DNA of 64,000 nt from an uncultured Corynebacterium sp. (GTDB taxonomy: Bacteria > Actinomycetota > Actinomycetes > Mycobacteriales > Mycobacteriaceae). The notes below the pieces were generated by a model. The model did no database searches, had not been told where the DNA came from, and was given only the letters and a program-made list of their open reading frames with translations. Numbering within the stretch: position 1 is the stretch's first letter; every line of letters begins with the position of its first letter. The translations under genes and the position numbers were made by a program. The stretch is from positions 75,409-139,408 of the forward strand of contig CAMIPB010000002.1 of the NCBI GenBank assembly GCA_946223355.1, in the 5' to 3' direction. Below, in pieces: positions 37,146-46,179 of this stretch.

Positions 37146-38297
37146 CTACATCTTCACTTTCTGAGCCCAGCTGTTCGCAATCACCTTATTCGCTGCGTCG
37201 CCTTGTTCGGAGGTCGGCAGCTCCACCTTAGCTACAATTTTCGGATCTGGAAGAGAAGCGAGGGCTTTCTCGGAAAGTTTTCCAGCATCCGCAAGTTCCT
37301 TAAAGCGGGCAGGAATCGCACCACCGAGCGCGTACTGTTCCGATCCTTCGTCTGAAGTCAACCAATCGATCCAGAGGCGACCTGCGTTTGGCTGTGGTGA
37401 TTGAATGGTCACCGGTTGAGCATAGTAGTTTCCAAAAACACCGTCCTCAAGCACCACCATCTCGAAATCAACACCGTCTTTCTTGAGTTGCTCTTCTACT
37501 CCAAGCCAGTTGTAATTCCAGTCAAAGATCACAGAAGCTTCACCCGTTGTCATAGCGGAAGCAGCATCCGAAATTGCAGCAAGCTGCCCTTTCTTGGAAA
37601 GCTCCGAAAAATAGTCAATACCGGGCTCAATATCATCCAACGAACCACCGTTTGCCAAAGAAGCTGCAAAGACTGTTGCAATTGCCGATGCACCCTGACG
37701 AGGATCTCCAGGTAATGCTACTTTCCCCTTGTATTTTGGATCCTTCAAATCAGAAAAGAATTTCGGTACGTCTGCTTTCGCCTTGTTTACACCGACTGCA
37801 AGAACTCCGTAATATGCACCAACCCACATCCCATTGGGATCCTTCAGGCCCTCTGGGATTTTATCCCAGTTTGAGGGCTTATATTCCTCAATGAGTTTTT
37901 GGTCAATCGCAGGTTGAGTAAACGAATAACCCAAATCTAGAACATCTGGCTGGGTTTTCTGGCCTTTGAGATTCTTTACAGCTTGGATTTCCTCTGCGGA
38001 CGAAGCATCCGGCGAATCAACGAGAATTTTCACGCCGTACTTCTTCTCAAACTCAGCAAAGTGTCCTTTGTAGTTAGCCCACGTTTCCGGATAGGCCATC
38101 AGACGGACTTCGCCTTCTTCTTTCGCCAGGGAAATGATCTCATCAAGGTTGGCCCCGATCTTGCGTGACGCCTCCTTACCAGCTTCTTGACCACCCCCGC
38201 ATGCTGCCAGAGTTGATCCCATAACTGCGGTACCAGCGCCAACGCCAAGCAAGCGTAGGAGGTCCTGGCGGGAAAGGTTGCGATTTACTAAAGACAT
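37146..38297 (-). CDS. ABC importer substrate-binding lipoprotein
   Basis: A 383-aa extracytoplasmic solute-binding protein of the spermidine/Fe3+/phosphonate class. A signal peptide ends in lipobox STLAAC with Cys33 as the lipidation site. It is preceded by NRNLSRQDLLRLLG, which lacks the RR of a Tat signal. The mature protein has two-lobe features such as PDVLDLGYS, GMWVGAYYGVLAVGVNK and GDPRQGASAIATVFAASLANGG. Ligand identity is not readable. Paralogous families bind 2-aminoethylphosphonate, polyamines or iron. The neighbouring phosphohydrolase and HAD genes favour an organophosphorus ligand. It heads a five-gene operon. Confidence 0.85.
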   Translation of the reverse strand: MSLVNRNLSRQDLLRLLGVGAGTAVMGSTLAACGGGQEAGKEASRKIGANLDEIISLAKEEGEVRLMAYPETWANYKGHFAEFEKKYGVKILVDSPDASSAEEIQAVKNLKGQKTQPDVLDLGYSFTQPAIDQKLIEEYKPSNWDKIPEGLKDPNGMWVGAYYGVLAVGVNKAKADVPKFFSDLKDPKYKGKVALPGDPRQGASAIATVFAASLANGGSLDDIEPGIDYFSELSKKGQLAAISDAASAMTTGEASVIFDWNYNWLGVEEQLKKDGVDFEMVVLEDGVFGNYYAQPVTIQSPQPNAGRLWIDWLTSDEGSEQYALGGAIPARFKELADAGKLSEKALASLPDPKIVAKVELPTSEQGDAANKVIANSWAQKVKM

Positions 38298-38404
38298 GAA
38301 GTGGTCCTCTCAGCTAATTATGAAGTCTTCGATAGCAGAACAACCAAATTCAAACACGACAGGCTTTCAATTAAGTGCCCAGAAAGTTAACTTCTCCCCA
38401 ATTT

Positions 38405-38416
38405 AGAACTAGACCA
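38405..38416. promoter_or_regulatory. Possible GntR/UTRA operator half-site in the divergent promoter region
   Basis: AGAACTAGACCA matches 9 of 12 positions of a TGGTCTAGACCA palindrome, a form typical of HutC/UTRA-type GntR regulators. It lies between the importer operon and the HAD gene, about 107 nt from each start. Only one arm is well conserved, so this is tentative. Confidence 0.3.
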
Positions 38417-38513
38417 AATAACATCTCTTCTTATCCATTAGGACTTCAAGCTAGGATTTTGGCTCAAAGCAACAAATATCCAAATAACCGCACTTGATAA
38501 GGAAACCTGTACC

Positions 38514-39176
38514 TTGAAAACCGTTCGCGCCCAAGAGTTAGTCTCGAGTTCCTCTGCGATACTTTTCGATTTCAATGGAACGCTCAGCAACGACGAACAT
38601 CTATTGAAGGAGTCTTACTCACACGCTCTTGAAGCCTTGGGACTCCCCCTGTTCGGTCCATCAGAGTACGAGCAACATATTGGGCTAAGCGATTTTGATA
38701 TCGCAGAAAAACTACTTGGCCGTCGACCAAACGGTTCGATCTCAAAAGCGCAGTTCCTACGACACGTGGAGAGCTACTACGTAGAACTAGCTAAAAAGCA
38801 GAAACCGATTGGAGAATCGACGCTGCGTTGGATTCGCGTTCTAGCTGAAAATGACAAGAAACTTGGAATCGTAACTGGAACCTTACGAAATATGTTGGTT
38901 CCAATTCTCGAGCATTATGAGATTCGTCCCTACTTTCAAACAATCGTCACTGTCGAAGATGTACGCGAGGGCAAGCCTTCTGCCGAGGGGTACTTATCAG
39001 CAGCGCGTATGCTTGAGACGGATCCAAAGAGCATTCTGGTATTCGAAGATTCAGAGTCCGGAAATGCCGCGGCGCTTAAAGCTGGAATGACGTGCATTAC
39101 CGTCGGCCAAAGTCTATCGCCGAGCAGTTTTACGTCCCTCGACAATCTAGCGGAGAAACTTTTAAGAATTCAGTAA
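38514..39176 (+). CDS. HAD-family hydrolase (phosphatase or phosphonatase-like)
   Basis: A 220-aa hydrolase of the beta-phosphoglucomutase/phosphonatase branch. Motif I is LFDFNGTLS: the nucleophile Asp19 is present but the usual second Asp is Asn21. Motif II Thr is in GIVTGTLRN (~118), the Lys in REGKPSAEGY (~152) and motif III in VFEDSESGNAAALKAGM (~175). A small helical cap lies between motifs I and II. It is divergent from the importer operon across a 216-nt promoter region, so it probably shares regulation. It could dephosphorylate or break down the product of the imported compound. The TTG start has AAGGAA upstream. Confidence 0.8.
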   Translation: MKTVRAQELVSSSSAILFDFNGTLSNDEHLLKESYSHALEALGLPLFGPSEYEQHIGLSDFDIAEKLLGRRPNGSISKAQFLRHVESYYVELAKKQKPIGESTLRWIRVLAENDKKLGIVTGTLRNMLVPILEHYEIRPYFQTIVTVEDVREGKPSAEGYLSAARMLETDPKSILVFEDSESGNAAALKAGMTCITVGQSLSPSSFTSLDNLAEKLLRIQ

Positions 39177-39201
39177 ACAACATGATGGTTGTGTTCGTCT
39201 A

Positions 39202-39948
39202 CTAGGTGTTTGTAAAGATGTCGATCTTTGCGAAATCGGCTCTCAAAACGTCTAGAGAGTATTCAATCGGTTTGCCAAACCGGTCATTTGCAATTCGCTC
39301 GATCCGTAAAACTGGCTCTGTCGGGCGAACGCGAAGCTGATTTTTCTCCCAAGACGAGGGCAACGAGGGTGAAACTGTCTCCCTTTTTGACACTGGTCGA
39401 CGCTGAAACTCATACGTTAGCAATTCGTACAATGATTGGCTCAGATCGAAGTCGAAGAGATTCGGAAAGTCCACGGCCGGAAAATACGAGTCTTCAATCA
39501 GCATCGGCTTGTTATCTACGTAGCGTAGACGCACCACTCGAAAAACTGCATCATATTCACTGATTCCTAACCCGCGTGCTTGCTTAAGTCCTGCCGATTC
39601 GAGTGTCTTAAGAAGAACTTCAGAATGAACGATTCGACCTTTATTGCGTAGCTGCGGCATAAAGCCTTCCATACGAGACAGCTCGAGTTGAGGCGGTTCT
39701 GCCTTGACAAAAGTGCCTCCGGATCGACCTATTCGACGATCCAGCAACCCTTCTTTCTCTAGAACCTCTAGAGCATGACGAACTGTCATGCGAGAGACAT
39801 TGAAGTGGCGAGATAGTTCTCTTTCAACGGGAAGTTTGTCGCCAGGAACCAGTTCTTCAGATTCAATCCGCGAACGAATTTCATCTGCTATCTGCACATA
39901 CGCTTTTTGTTTTCGCGGGGATTGCCCTGTTTCGTTGCGGTCTTCCAT
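39202..39948 (-). CDS. GntR-family regulator with UTRA domain
   Basis: A 248-aa regulator. The winged-helix GntR domain covers residues ~12-80, including DEIRSRIESEELVPGDKLP, FNVSRMTVRHALEVLEKEGL and GGTFV. The UTRA ligand-binding domain follows (~95-245) with VRLRYVDNKPMLIEDSYFP. The family senses small effectors such as phosphonates or sugars, and this gene is the obvious regulator for the adjacent importer and hydrolases. The ATG at 39948 was chosen because the longer frame overlaps the end of the crtI-like gene. It starts 12 nt after that gene's stop, so it may be co-transcribed with it. Confidence 0.85.
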   Translation of the reverse strand: MEDRNETGQSPRKQKAYVQIADEIRSRIESEELVPGDKLPVERELSRHFNVSRMTVRHALEVLEKEGLLDRRIGRSGGTFVKAEPPQLELSRMEGFMPQLRNKGRIVHSEVLLKTLESAGLKQARGLGISEYDAVFRVVRLRYVDNKPMLIEDSYFPAVDFPNLFDFDLSQSLYELLTYEFQRRPVSKRETVSPSLPSSWEKNQLRVRPTEPVLRIERIANDRFGKPIEYSLDVLRADFAKIDIFTNT

Positions 39949-39959
39949 TGACACTGACG

Positions 39960-41501
39960 TTAGTTCTCTCTGGCTAGCTGCTGGATAAGCTCGCGCGCGT
40001 TCTCCGCGGAAACGAGGCACATGGGCACGCCTACGCCCGGCGCGACTGTGCCGCCGGCGTAGACCAGGCCGCGCACCTTTTTGTGCGCGCTCGGCGCGCG
40101 GAAGAATGCTGACTGCGCCAGGGTGTGCGCCGGGCCAATAGAGGAGCCCATGAACGAGTTGTAGCGCTCCTCGAAATCTGCCGGGCCGATGGTTTTTCGC
40201 ACCACGATTCGCTGGGCAAGGTCCGGCACAATCTCCGCTACGCGCGCGATGGCAACGTCCGCCATGGCACGTACCGCCGCGGATTCTTCATGCCCGTAGA
40301 CATCGCCATGCCCGAAGCCTGGATCTGCTGCGCACGGCACCAAAATGAACAGGTTCTCGTGCCCTGATGGTGCTACGCTTTCATCGCTTGCCGACGGCCG
40401 CGAGATATAGATCGAGTCCGAGGCGCCGTCCCCGCGGCGTTGCCCCTTGCGCAGTGCACGCAGGCGCTCCCGGTTTCCGGCCGGGCCGAATACTGCATCG
40501 AAGTCACCGTCCCAGTGGGCTGACAGCTGCAGTGTGTGGTGCGCCAGCTCCGGCATTTCACCTTTAACGCCCAGCAGCACGAGCACACTGGACATTCCTG
40601 GGTTGTGCAACTGCTCCTTGCGCGGTGCAACCGAGCGGTGCTCCTCTGCGAGCAGTTTTTGCTGCGTGTGGTGGTAGTCTGCAGTGGACGCAACCGCGTC
40701 AAAACCATAAAACACCCCGTCCACGACTACGCCCTGCGCGCGCTTATCCGCCACGCGAATCTCCTCTACAGCCGCGTCAAAACGAAACTCCACACCGGCA
40801 TCCAGCGCGAGTTCGTAGAGCTTATCGACGATCGCAGCAAACCCACCGACCGGGTACTTCGGCCCCAGGGTTAAGTCCGTGTGGCTCATTAAGTGATACA
40901 GCGCCGGTGTTCGCTCCGGCCGCGATGCCAGGAATACCGCCGGGTATTGCAGAATCTGGCGCAGCACCGGATGTTGGAACTTCACGCTCACGTGGTGGCT
41001 CAGTGGCGCGAGTAGCTGATTCACCAGTCGGTGCGGCTGCTTAAGTACTTCGCGATTCACAAAGGGCTTCAAGTCGCGGAAGTTGGTGTACAAAAACTTT
41101 GCTATCGCGAGCTCGTACACCTCACGTGCTGACTTCAAATAGTCATCGAGTACTTCCCACGACCCCGGCTCAAGCTCCTCGAATACCTCGCGCACGTTCC
41201 CCGGCGAAACGTCGATCGGCTCATGCCCATCGACTACGACGCGGTACCCCGGCTCCAGGTCCACCAGTTCCAGTTGCTTCGCGGTGGACGTACCCATCTG
41301 CTCGAAGAAGCGGTCGTAGGCTTCCGGCATGAGGTACCAGCTCGGCCCAGTGTCAAAACGGAAGCCATCCACCGTCACCGAGCCCGCACGCCCGCCAGGC
41401 TCACTCCCCTTCTCAAAGACCGTAACCGCATGACCGTCTTTAGCCAACAGTCCCGCCGTTGCCAGCCCCGCAAACCCTGCACCAATTACCGCAATTTTCA
41501 T
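39960..41501 (-). CDS. Phytoene desaturase-like FAD oxidoreductase
   Basis: A 513-aa CrtI-family flavoprotein. It has the FAD-binding motif IGAGFAGLATAGLLAKDGH (residues 5-23) followed by VFEKGSEPGGRAG, and the C-terminal carotenoid desaturase signature GLVYAGGTVAPGVGVPMCL (~475). C. glutamicum carries two crtI-like genes and a crtB near this locus. Here only one desaturase is seen and no phytoene synthase lies next to it, so the substrate may come from elsewhere. TAGAGT (41508-41513) lies 6 nt before the ATG. It precedes the GntR gene by 12 nt, which may be a chance of insertion rather than function. Confidence 0.85.
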   Translation of the reverse strand: MKIAVIGAGFAGLATAGLLAKDGHAVTVFEKGSEPGGRAGSVTVDGFRFDTGPSWYLMPEAYDRFFEQMGTSTAKQLELVDLEPGYRVVVDGHEPIDVSPGNVREVFEELEPGSWEVLDDYLKSAREVYELAIAKFLYTNFRDLKPFVNREVLKQPHRLVNQLLAPLSHHVSVKFQHPVLRQILQYPAVFLASRPERTPALYHLMSHTDLTLGPKYPVGGFAAIVDKLYELALDAGVEFRFDAAVEEIRVADKRAQGVVVDGVFYGFDAVASTADYHHTQQKLLAEEHRSVAPRKEQLHNPGMSSVLVLLGVKGEMPELAHHTLQLSAHWDGDFDAVFGPAGNRERLRALRKGQRRGDGASDSIYISRPSASDESVAPSGHENLFILVPCAADPGFGHGDVYGHEESAAVRAMADVAIARVAEIVPDLAQRIVVRKTIGPADFEERYNSFMGSSIGPAHTLAQSAFFRAPSAHKKVRGLVYAGGTVAPGVGVPMCLVSAENARELIQQLAREN

Positions 41502-41537
41502 GGTTCTACTCTAGCGTCACCAGCTGCGGAAGCTGGC

Positions 41538-42776
41538 CTAATTCAGGAAGCGCTTGGGCACCTCAGCCTGGCCGAGCGAGAGCATGAGACGGTTGGCCCA
41601 GTTGAAGAAGGCGGATGAGTAGATGACGTCGAGGATAGCCAGATCGTCGTAGCCGAGGTCGCGTAGACGGCCGAGATGGCTGGCGTCGAATTCGATGGGA
41701 GTACGGGTTAGTGCAACAGCGGCATCGCGGATGGCGTTCCACTCGTCGCTGCCTAGATCGATGTCCACTCCTCCGCTGAGAAGCTGGTCGATCTTCTCGG
41801 CATTGCCGCCTTCTTCCTTGGCGCGTTGTTGGTGCACGGATGCGCAGTACTCGCAGCCATTGAACCGAGAAACCACGGTGGCGGCGAGCTCGCGTTCGGC
41901 GCGGTGCATGCCACCGTCAGTGTTGTAAAAGATGTCCAAATCCGTGAGCGTTCGGGCTTTCAACGCGGCTGGGTCCCGGGCAAGCATGCGGAAATAGGGG
42001 GCGTCGATACGCTCGGGTTTGATGAGTGCGTCGCGCTGCTCATCGGTGAAATCTTCCTTTGGTAAGTCAGGAAGGTTAGGGCGCCACCCCAGGGGATGGT
42101 TTACAAAGTGGGTGGGTTCGACGATGTCGTGCACCGGAGTATTGGCAGTAGGTTGCCAATCCACTGATTCCTTCGTCTGATCCGAGGTGGCGGAACGGCT
42201 AGTACCGGGAACTGGGGTGGCAGGGGTGTTATCCCCTGGTGCACTGTGTCCCAGGACTTGAAGTCCGCGGATGACGCGCACTTGGAAGCTCAAAAAAGAA
42301 ATTAGCTGCGCAAGCGAAACAATATCGTTGGCAGACCAGCTGGCTTCGTCGAGATGTCCCAGCGCAGCAGCATCCGCATCTGCCGGGTGGAATCCCACCA
42401 AGTGCGCGTAGTCGAAGGCAGCGGCCAGGCGGGTTCCCAAGGATTCCGCATCAAAAGTGACAAAGCCACCGCCGCGGTAAGGGCCAGATAGTAGTGCGCG
42501 CTGCGTAGCGGCATTGACGGCTTCAACGAGTTCGGGAGCGGCATCGTCGGAAAGCAAATCTCCGTAGAAGTTCTGCGCCCTGGTGGCCCCAAAAAAGCCA
42601 GTTACAAACGTGGCCACCGCGTAACGTTCGGTATACGTAAACGTGCCAGGATTAGCTGGTTCCAAGAGCGCTTCAAAGCTAAGTTGCGCGTTCTCCTTGG
42701 CTTGGGCGCGCTTGTCACGGATGACTGCTACGTCCTCGTCGATTCCCGCAAGTTTATTGATGATGTCAATCGTCAT
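41538..42776 (-). CDS. Two-domain carboxymuconolactone decarboxylase (AhpD-like) protein
   Basis: A 412-aa protein containing two CMD/AhpD-like halves joined by a Ser/Thr/Pro-rich linker (~185-210). The N-terminal half has no CxxC. The C-terminal half has Cys308 and Cys311 in NGCEYCASVH, with the His three residues on, the peroxidase-type AhpD motif. I recall separate TIGRFAM families (Avi_7169 and Avi_7170 CMD proteins) that occur beside a particular ABC importer; here both halves appear fused. It is the last gene of the Dpp-like operon, 30 nt after the ATPase gene, with AGGAG before the ATG. It probably oxidises or detoxifies the imported compound. Confidence 0.8.
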   Translation of the reverse strand: MTIDIINKLAGIDEDVAVIRDKRAQAKENAQLSFEALLEPANPGTFTYTERYAVATFVTGFFGATRAQNFYGDLLSDDAAPELVEAVNAATQRALLSGPYRGGGFVTFDAESLGTRLAAAFDYAHLVGFHPADADAAALGHLDEASWSANDIVSLAQLISFLSFQVRVIRGLQVLGHSAPGDNTPATPVPGTSRSATSDQTKESVDWQPTANTPVHDIVEPTHFVNHPLGWRPNLPDLPKEDFTDEQRDALIKPERIDAPYFRMLARDPAALKARTLTDLDIFYNTDGGMHRAERELAATVVSRFNGCEYCASVHQQRAKEEGGNAEKIDQLLSGGVDIDLGSDEWNAIRDAAVALTRTPIEFDASHLGRLRDLGYDDLAILDVIYSSAFFNWANRLMLSLGQAEVPKRFLN

Positions 42777-42806
42777 GAGTGTTGTTTCTCCTATCGGTGT
42801 CTAGGC

Positions 42807-44432
42807 TTACAAGCCTAGGTTCAAATCGCCGGCGCGGTAGCGCTCGCCCGGAATGGCGTCGATGAGTTTGCGGGTGAATTCGGACTGTGGGTTTTCAAAC
42901 ACCTCGGTAGTGCGGCCATACTCGACTTGCTGGCCACCGCGCATGACAGAGACGGTGTCAGAAATCTGGCGGACCACCGCGAGATCATGCGAGATGAAGA
43001 TATAGGTGAGGTCCAGCTCGCGTTGAAGATTGTCCAGTAGGCGGAGAATCTGCGCCTGGACGGTGACATCAAGCGCGGAGACGGCCTCATCAAAAATGAC
43101 GAGCTCCGGCTCCAGTATGAGTGCGCGAGCAATGGCCACGCGCTGGCGCTGGCCACCAGAAAGCTCCTTGGGTTTACGGTTAATAAGTACTGGATCGAGG
43201 GCGACAAGCTCCAAGTACTGCGCGACCTTGTCCTGGATAGTCTTCTTGTTCTTCTCGCCGAAGTTTTTTAACGGCTCGCCGATGGACTGACCAATGGTCA
43301 TCTTGGGATCCAGAGAGGAAAACGGGTTCTGGTAAACCAGCTGGATCCGTTTGCGTAGCTCGCGGCGTTGTTTAGGGTTTAAGCGAGTGATGTCCTCGCC
43401 GTCCAACAGCACATTGCCACTGGTGGGCTCACGGAAGGCCGCGACGGCGCGTCCGGTGGTGGTTTTACCAGAGCCAGATTCACCCACGATGGCATGAGTT
43501 GAGCCCTTGGCCACGGTGAAGTTGACATCATCAACTGCGGCGAAATCATCGAATTTTTGCGTGAGGTTGTCCACGCGGACAAGAACTTCACCAGACACTG
43601 CCGCACGGGGTGCGGCTTGGGCGACGGCGAGGGAGGGGGCGTCGGCAAGCAAACGCTGGGAATAAGGGTGACGTGGATCCGTGAGCACACGGGTGGCCTG
43701 ACCGAATTCGCGAACGTGACCTTTTTCCATGACCACTATGTGGTCAGCGCGCTCACCGGCCACAGCGAGATCGTGAGTGATGAATAAGATGCCCAGGCCG
43801 AGTTCTTCACGCATGTCATCGAGCAAATCAAGGATGACCTTTTGCACGGTGACGTCAAGCGCAGAGGTCGGCTCGTCAGCGATGATGAGCTTCGGTTCCA
43901 GTGCAACGGCAGCAGCAATGAGCACACGCTGCTTCATGCCGCCGGAGAGCTCATGCGGGTACTGGTCGTAGCGTTTTTCCGGGCGGTCAATGCCCACGCG
44001 GCCAAGCAGTTCAATGACTTTCTGCTTGCGCTGCTCTTTGGTCCCTATCTTGTGGATGGCCAGCCCTTCCCCAACAGACTCACCAATCGTTTTTACTGGA
44101 TTGAGCGAATTGTTAGGGTCCTGCGGAATGAGTCCGATTTCGGTGCCGCGCAGCTCGCGCCACTGCTTGTTCGTGAGCTGCGTGATGTCCCGGCCCAGGT
44201 AGGCCATCTCGCCAGCGCGAATATCAGCATTATCGCCGAGCAAGCCGATAGCGGCCATGGCCGAGGTGGTTTTGCCGGAACCTGACTCGCCCACGATGGC
44301 GGTCATCTGGCCGGGAAAAACGTCGAAGGTGACGTTGTGTACCGCCGGCACCTCGCCTTTAGCGGTGTTATAGCTGACTGCAAGTTCTTTAACAGACAGC
44401 AGGGGCTTCTGGGATGCGGTGGATAGTGCCAT
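42807..44432 (-). CDS. Dpp/Opp-type ABC ATPase, two fused nucleotide-binding domains
   Basis: A 541-aa protein uniting DppD- and DppF-like ATPases. Domain 1 has Walker [10 protein letters not shown] (~50), signature [12 protein letters not shown] and Walker [13 protein letters not shown]. Domain 2 has Walker [12 protein letters not shown] (~315), signature [15 protein letters not shown] and Walker [13 protein letters not shown]. One polypeptide can therefore form both ATP sites for the importer. GGAGG precedes the ATG. It follows the permease stop by 2 nt in a single operon (SBP, two permeases, ATPase, CMD protein). Confidence 0.93.
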   Translation of the reverse strand: MALSTASQKPLLSVKELAVSYNTAKGEVPAVHNVTFDVFPGQMTAIVGESGSGKTTSAMAAIGLLGDNADIRAGEMAYLGRDITQLTNKQWRELRGTEIGLIPQDPNNSLNPVKTIGESVGEGLAIHKIGTKEQRKQKVIELLGRVGIDRPEKRYDQYPHELSGGMKQRVLIAAAVALEPKLIIADEPTSALDVTVQKVILDLLDDMREELGLGILFITHDLAVAGERADHIVVMEKGHVREFGQATRVLTDPRHPYSQRLLADAPSLAVAQAAPRAAVSGEVLVRVDNLTQKFDDFAAVDDVNFTVAKGSTHAIVGESGSGKTTTGRAVAAFREPTSGNVLLDGEDITRLNPKQRRELRKRIQLVYQNPFSSLDPKMTIGQSIGEPLKNFGEKNKKTIQDKVAQYLELVALDPVLINRKPKELSGGQRQRVAIARALILEPELVIFDEAVSALDVTVQAQILRLLDNLQRELDLTYIFISHDLAVVRQISDTVSVMRGGQQVEYGRTTEVFENPQSEFTRKLIDAIPGERYRAGDLNLGL

Positions 44433-44434
44433 GT

Positions 44435-45241
44435 TTATGCCTCCTGCTGGATCTTCTGGCTAAGGTAATTAACGGAGACCACAACCGCGACGATGACTAG
44501 GCCGGGCAGAATGGTCAGCCACCAGGCGGTGGCCATGAAATCGCGGGCTTCAGAGATAAGCAGACCCCACTCCGGCGTCGGAGGTGGCGCGCCGTAACCC
44601 AAGAATCCCAGCACGGACAACTGCAGAATTGCCATGCCAAACTGCACGGCGGCCAAAGCGAGCACCGGGCTCAAAGAATTGGGCAAGATGTGGCGCACGA
44701 GCACCTGGCTACCGGTCGCGCCCGAGCCGTAAGCGGCCTCCACAAATTCACTGTGGGATACGGAGATAACCTGCGAGCGCGCCAGGCGGGCGAATGTGGC
44801 AACGGATGTGACACCCACTGCAAATGCAGCGTTAATGGTGCCAAAGCCCATCACGATAATCAATGACAGGCTCAGTAGCAGCGCCGGAACGGACAGCAAC
44901 ACATCCACTACGCGCATGAGCACGGTGTCCACCCAGCCGCGCAACGCGCCCGCGAGCAAACCGATGAGCGTACCCAAAACCAGGCCGACGAGCACAGCGA
45001 TGAGCGCACCGAGCAAAGTCTGTCGAGTGCCGTACACCACGCGGGTAAAAAGATCACGGCCCACGGCATCTGTGCCAAACCAATGCTGCCCACTTGGTGG
45101 GAGCAGCGCAACGTCTTCGCCGATGACGGGATTGTGGTGAGTAAACAACCCAGGTAGCAGTGCCCACAAAATTGCAATTCCGACGACGATCAGGGAAAGA
45201 ACTGCTCCAGGGCCGGCAAAAATTGAAGTCTTGGTTTTCAT
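44435..45241 (-). CDS. Dpp/Opp-type ABC permease (DppC-like)
   Basis: A 268-aa permease with about six transmembrane helices. It carries the DppC-type extracytoplasmic motif PSGQHWFGTDAVGRDLFTR (~48-66) and the EAA loop EAAYGSGATGSQVLVRHILPN (~170). Its ATG overlaps the stop of the DppB-like gene by 4 nt (ATGA). It should pair with the 45238-46179 permease. Confidence 0.92.
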   Translation of the reverse strand: MKTKTSIFAGPGAVLSLIVVGIAILWALLPGLFTHHNPVIGEDVALLPPSGQHWFGTDAVGRDLFTRVVYGTRQTLLGALIAVLVGLVLGTLIGLLAGALRGWVDTVLMRVVDVLLSVPALLLSLSLIIVMGFGTINAAFAVGVTSVATFARLARSQVISVSHSEFVEAAYGSGATGSQVLVRHILPNSLSPVLALAAVQFGMAILQLSVLGFLGYGAPPPTPEWGLLISEARDFMATAWWLTILPGLVIVAVVVSVNYLSQKIQQEA

Positions 45242-46179
45242 GAGCGAGCCTTTCCACGTAGACGTGGATCAAGCAGTGGGTACGCCAGGTCCACGAGGAG
45301 GTTAATAATCACGTACATCGTCGCAGCGATAACCACCACTGCCAGCAGCACTGGGGTATCGCGCTGTGTCACAGAATCCACGGTGAGCGCACCTAGGCCG
45401 ACGCGCCCAAAAACGGTTTCAGTCACCACTGCACCGCCCACAAGCTCGCCGAACATGAGCCCGGCCATGGTCAAGGTGGGCAGCATGGCGTTGCGGAGGA
45501 CGTTGCGGAAAAAGATCCAGCTTTCCGACGCTCCCCTGGCACGCACCGCTTGCACAAACGGCTGCGTCTTAGCGTCGTCGATGGCGCGGATGAGCACCTG
45601 CGTTAGCGGCGCAGCCAATGGCAGCGTCAAAGTAATCGCTGGCAGAATGAGCCCCTCGATGGGACCAGGGTTGACCATGTTGAACCAACCCAACTGGAAC
45701 GAAAAGATCTGGATAAGCACGATGCCGGCTAGAAACGCTGGCAATGAGACGGTAAAAGACGGCAAAGCGCGGAAGAAATCCCCCAGCCAGCCCATGCCGC
45801 GGCGGGTGGCCGCGTACGCAATCCCCAGCGCGGTAACCAGGGAGATCACGATGGTTACTCCGGCAAGTGCCAGCGTGGAAGGAAGAGCATTTTTGATAAG
45901 CGTGCCCACGGCTGTGCCGGTTTGCACGGAGTAGCCGAAGTTACCGGTGACAAAACCGCCCAATGCTGTGAAGTACTGCTTTGCCAAAGGCTCATCGACG
46001 CCTGCTTCGTCACGAATCTGGGCAATTTGTTCGTCGGAAAGCCCCAGCGCTGGGCTGCCGTAGCGGGCCATGATGCCGTCAGAGGGCAAGGCTGAGAGCA
46101 AGAAGAAGGCCAAGGTGTAGGTGATAAAAAGCACCAGGACAGCCTGGCCGAGGCGGCGCAGGATGTAATTCGCGCTCAT
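45238..46179 (-). CDS. Dpp/Opp-type ABC permease (DppB-like)
   Basis: A 313-aa permease starting MSANYILRRLGQAVLVLF, the typical DppB N-terminus, with about six helices and an EAA-type loop at RARGASESWIFFRNVLRNAMLP (~205-226). I used the ATG at 46179, which overlaps the binding-protein stop as TAATG. The longer frame from 46266 reads through the end of the binding-protein gene in another frame. Confidence 0.92.
   Translation of the reverse strand: MSANYILRRLGQAVLVLFITYTLAFFLLSALPSDGIMARYGSPALGLSDEQIAQIRDEAGVDEPLAKQYFTALGGFVTGNFGYSVQTGTAVGTLIKNALPSTLALAGVTIVISLVTALGIAYAATRRGMGWLGDFFRALPSFTVSLPAFLAGIVLIQIFSFQLGWFNMVNPGPIEGLILPAITLTLPLAAPLTQVLIRAIDDAKTQPFVQAVRARGASESWIFFRNVLRNAMLPTLTMAGLMFGELVGGAVVTETVFGRVGLGALTVDSVTQRDTPVLLAVVVIAATMYVIINLLVDLAYPLLDPRLRGKARS

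Noticed and set aside
34287..38297. The importer assigned firmly to spermidine or iron
   Set aside because: These are relatives of the same ABC subfamily, but neither explains the phosphohydrolase and HAD genes in the same unit.
41520..41536. CCAGCT/AGCTGG hairpin after the CMD gene as a terminator
   Set aside because: It is short, has a 5-nt loop and no T-run follows.
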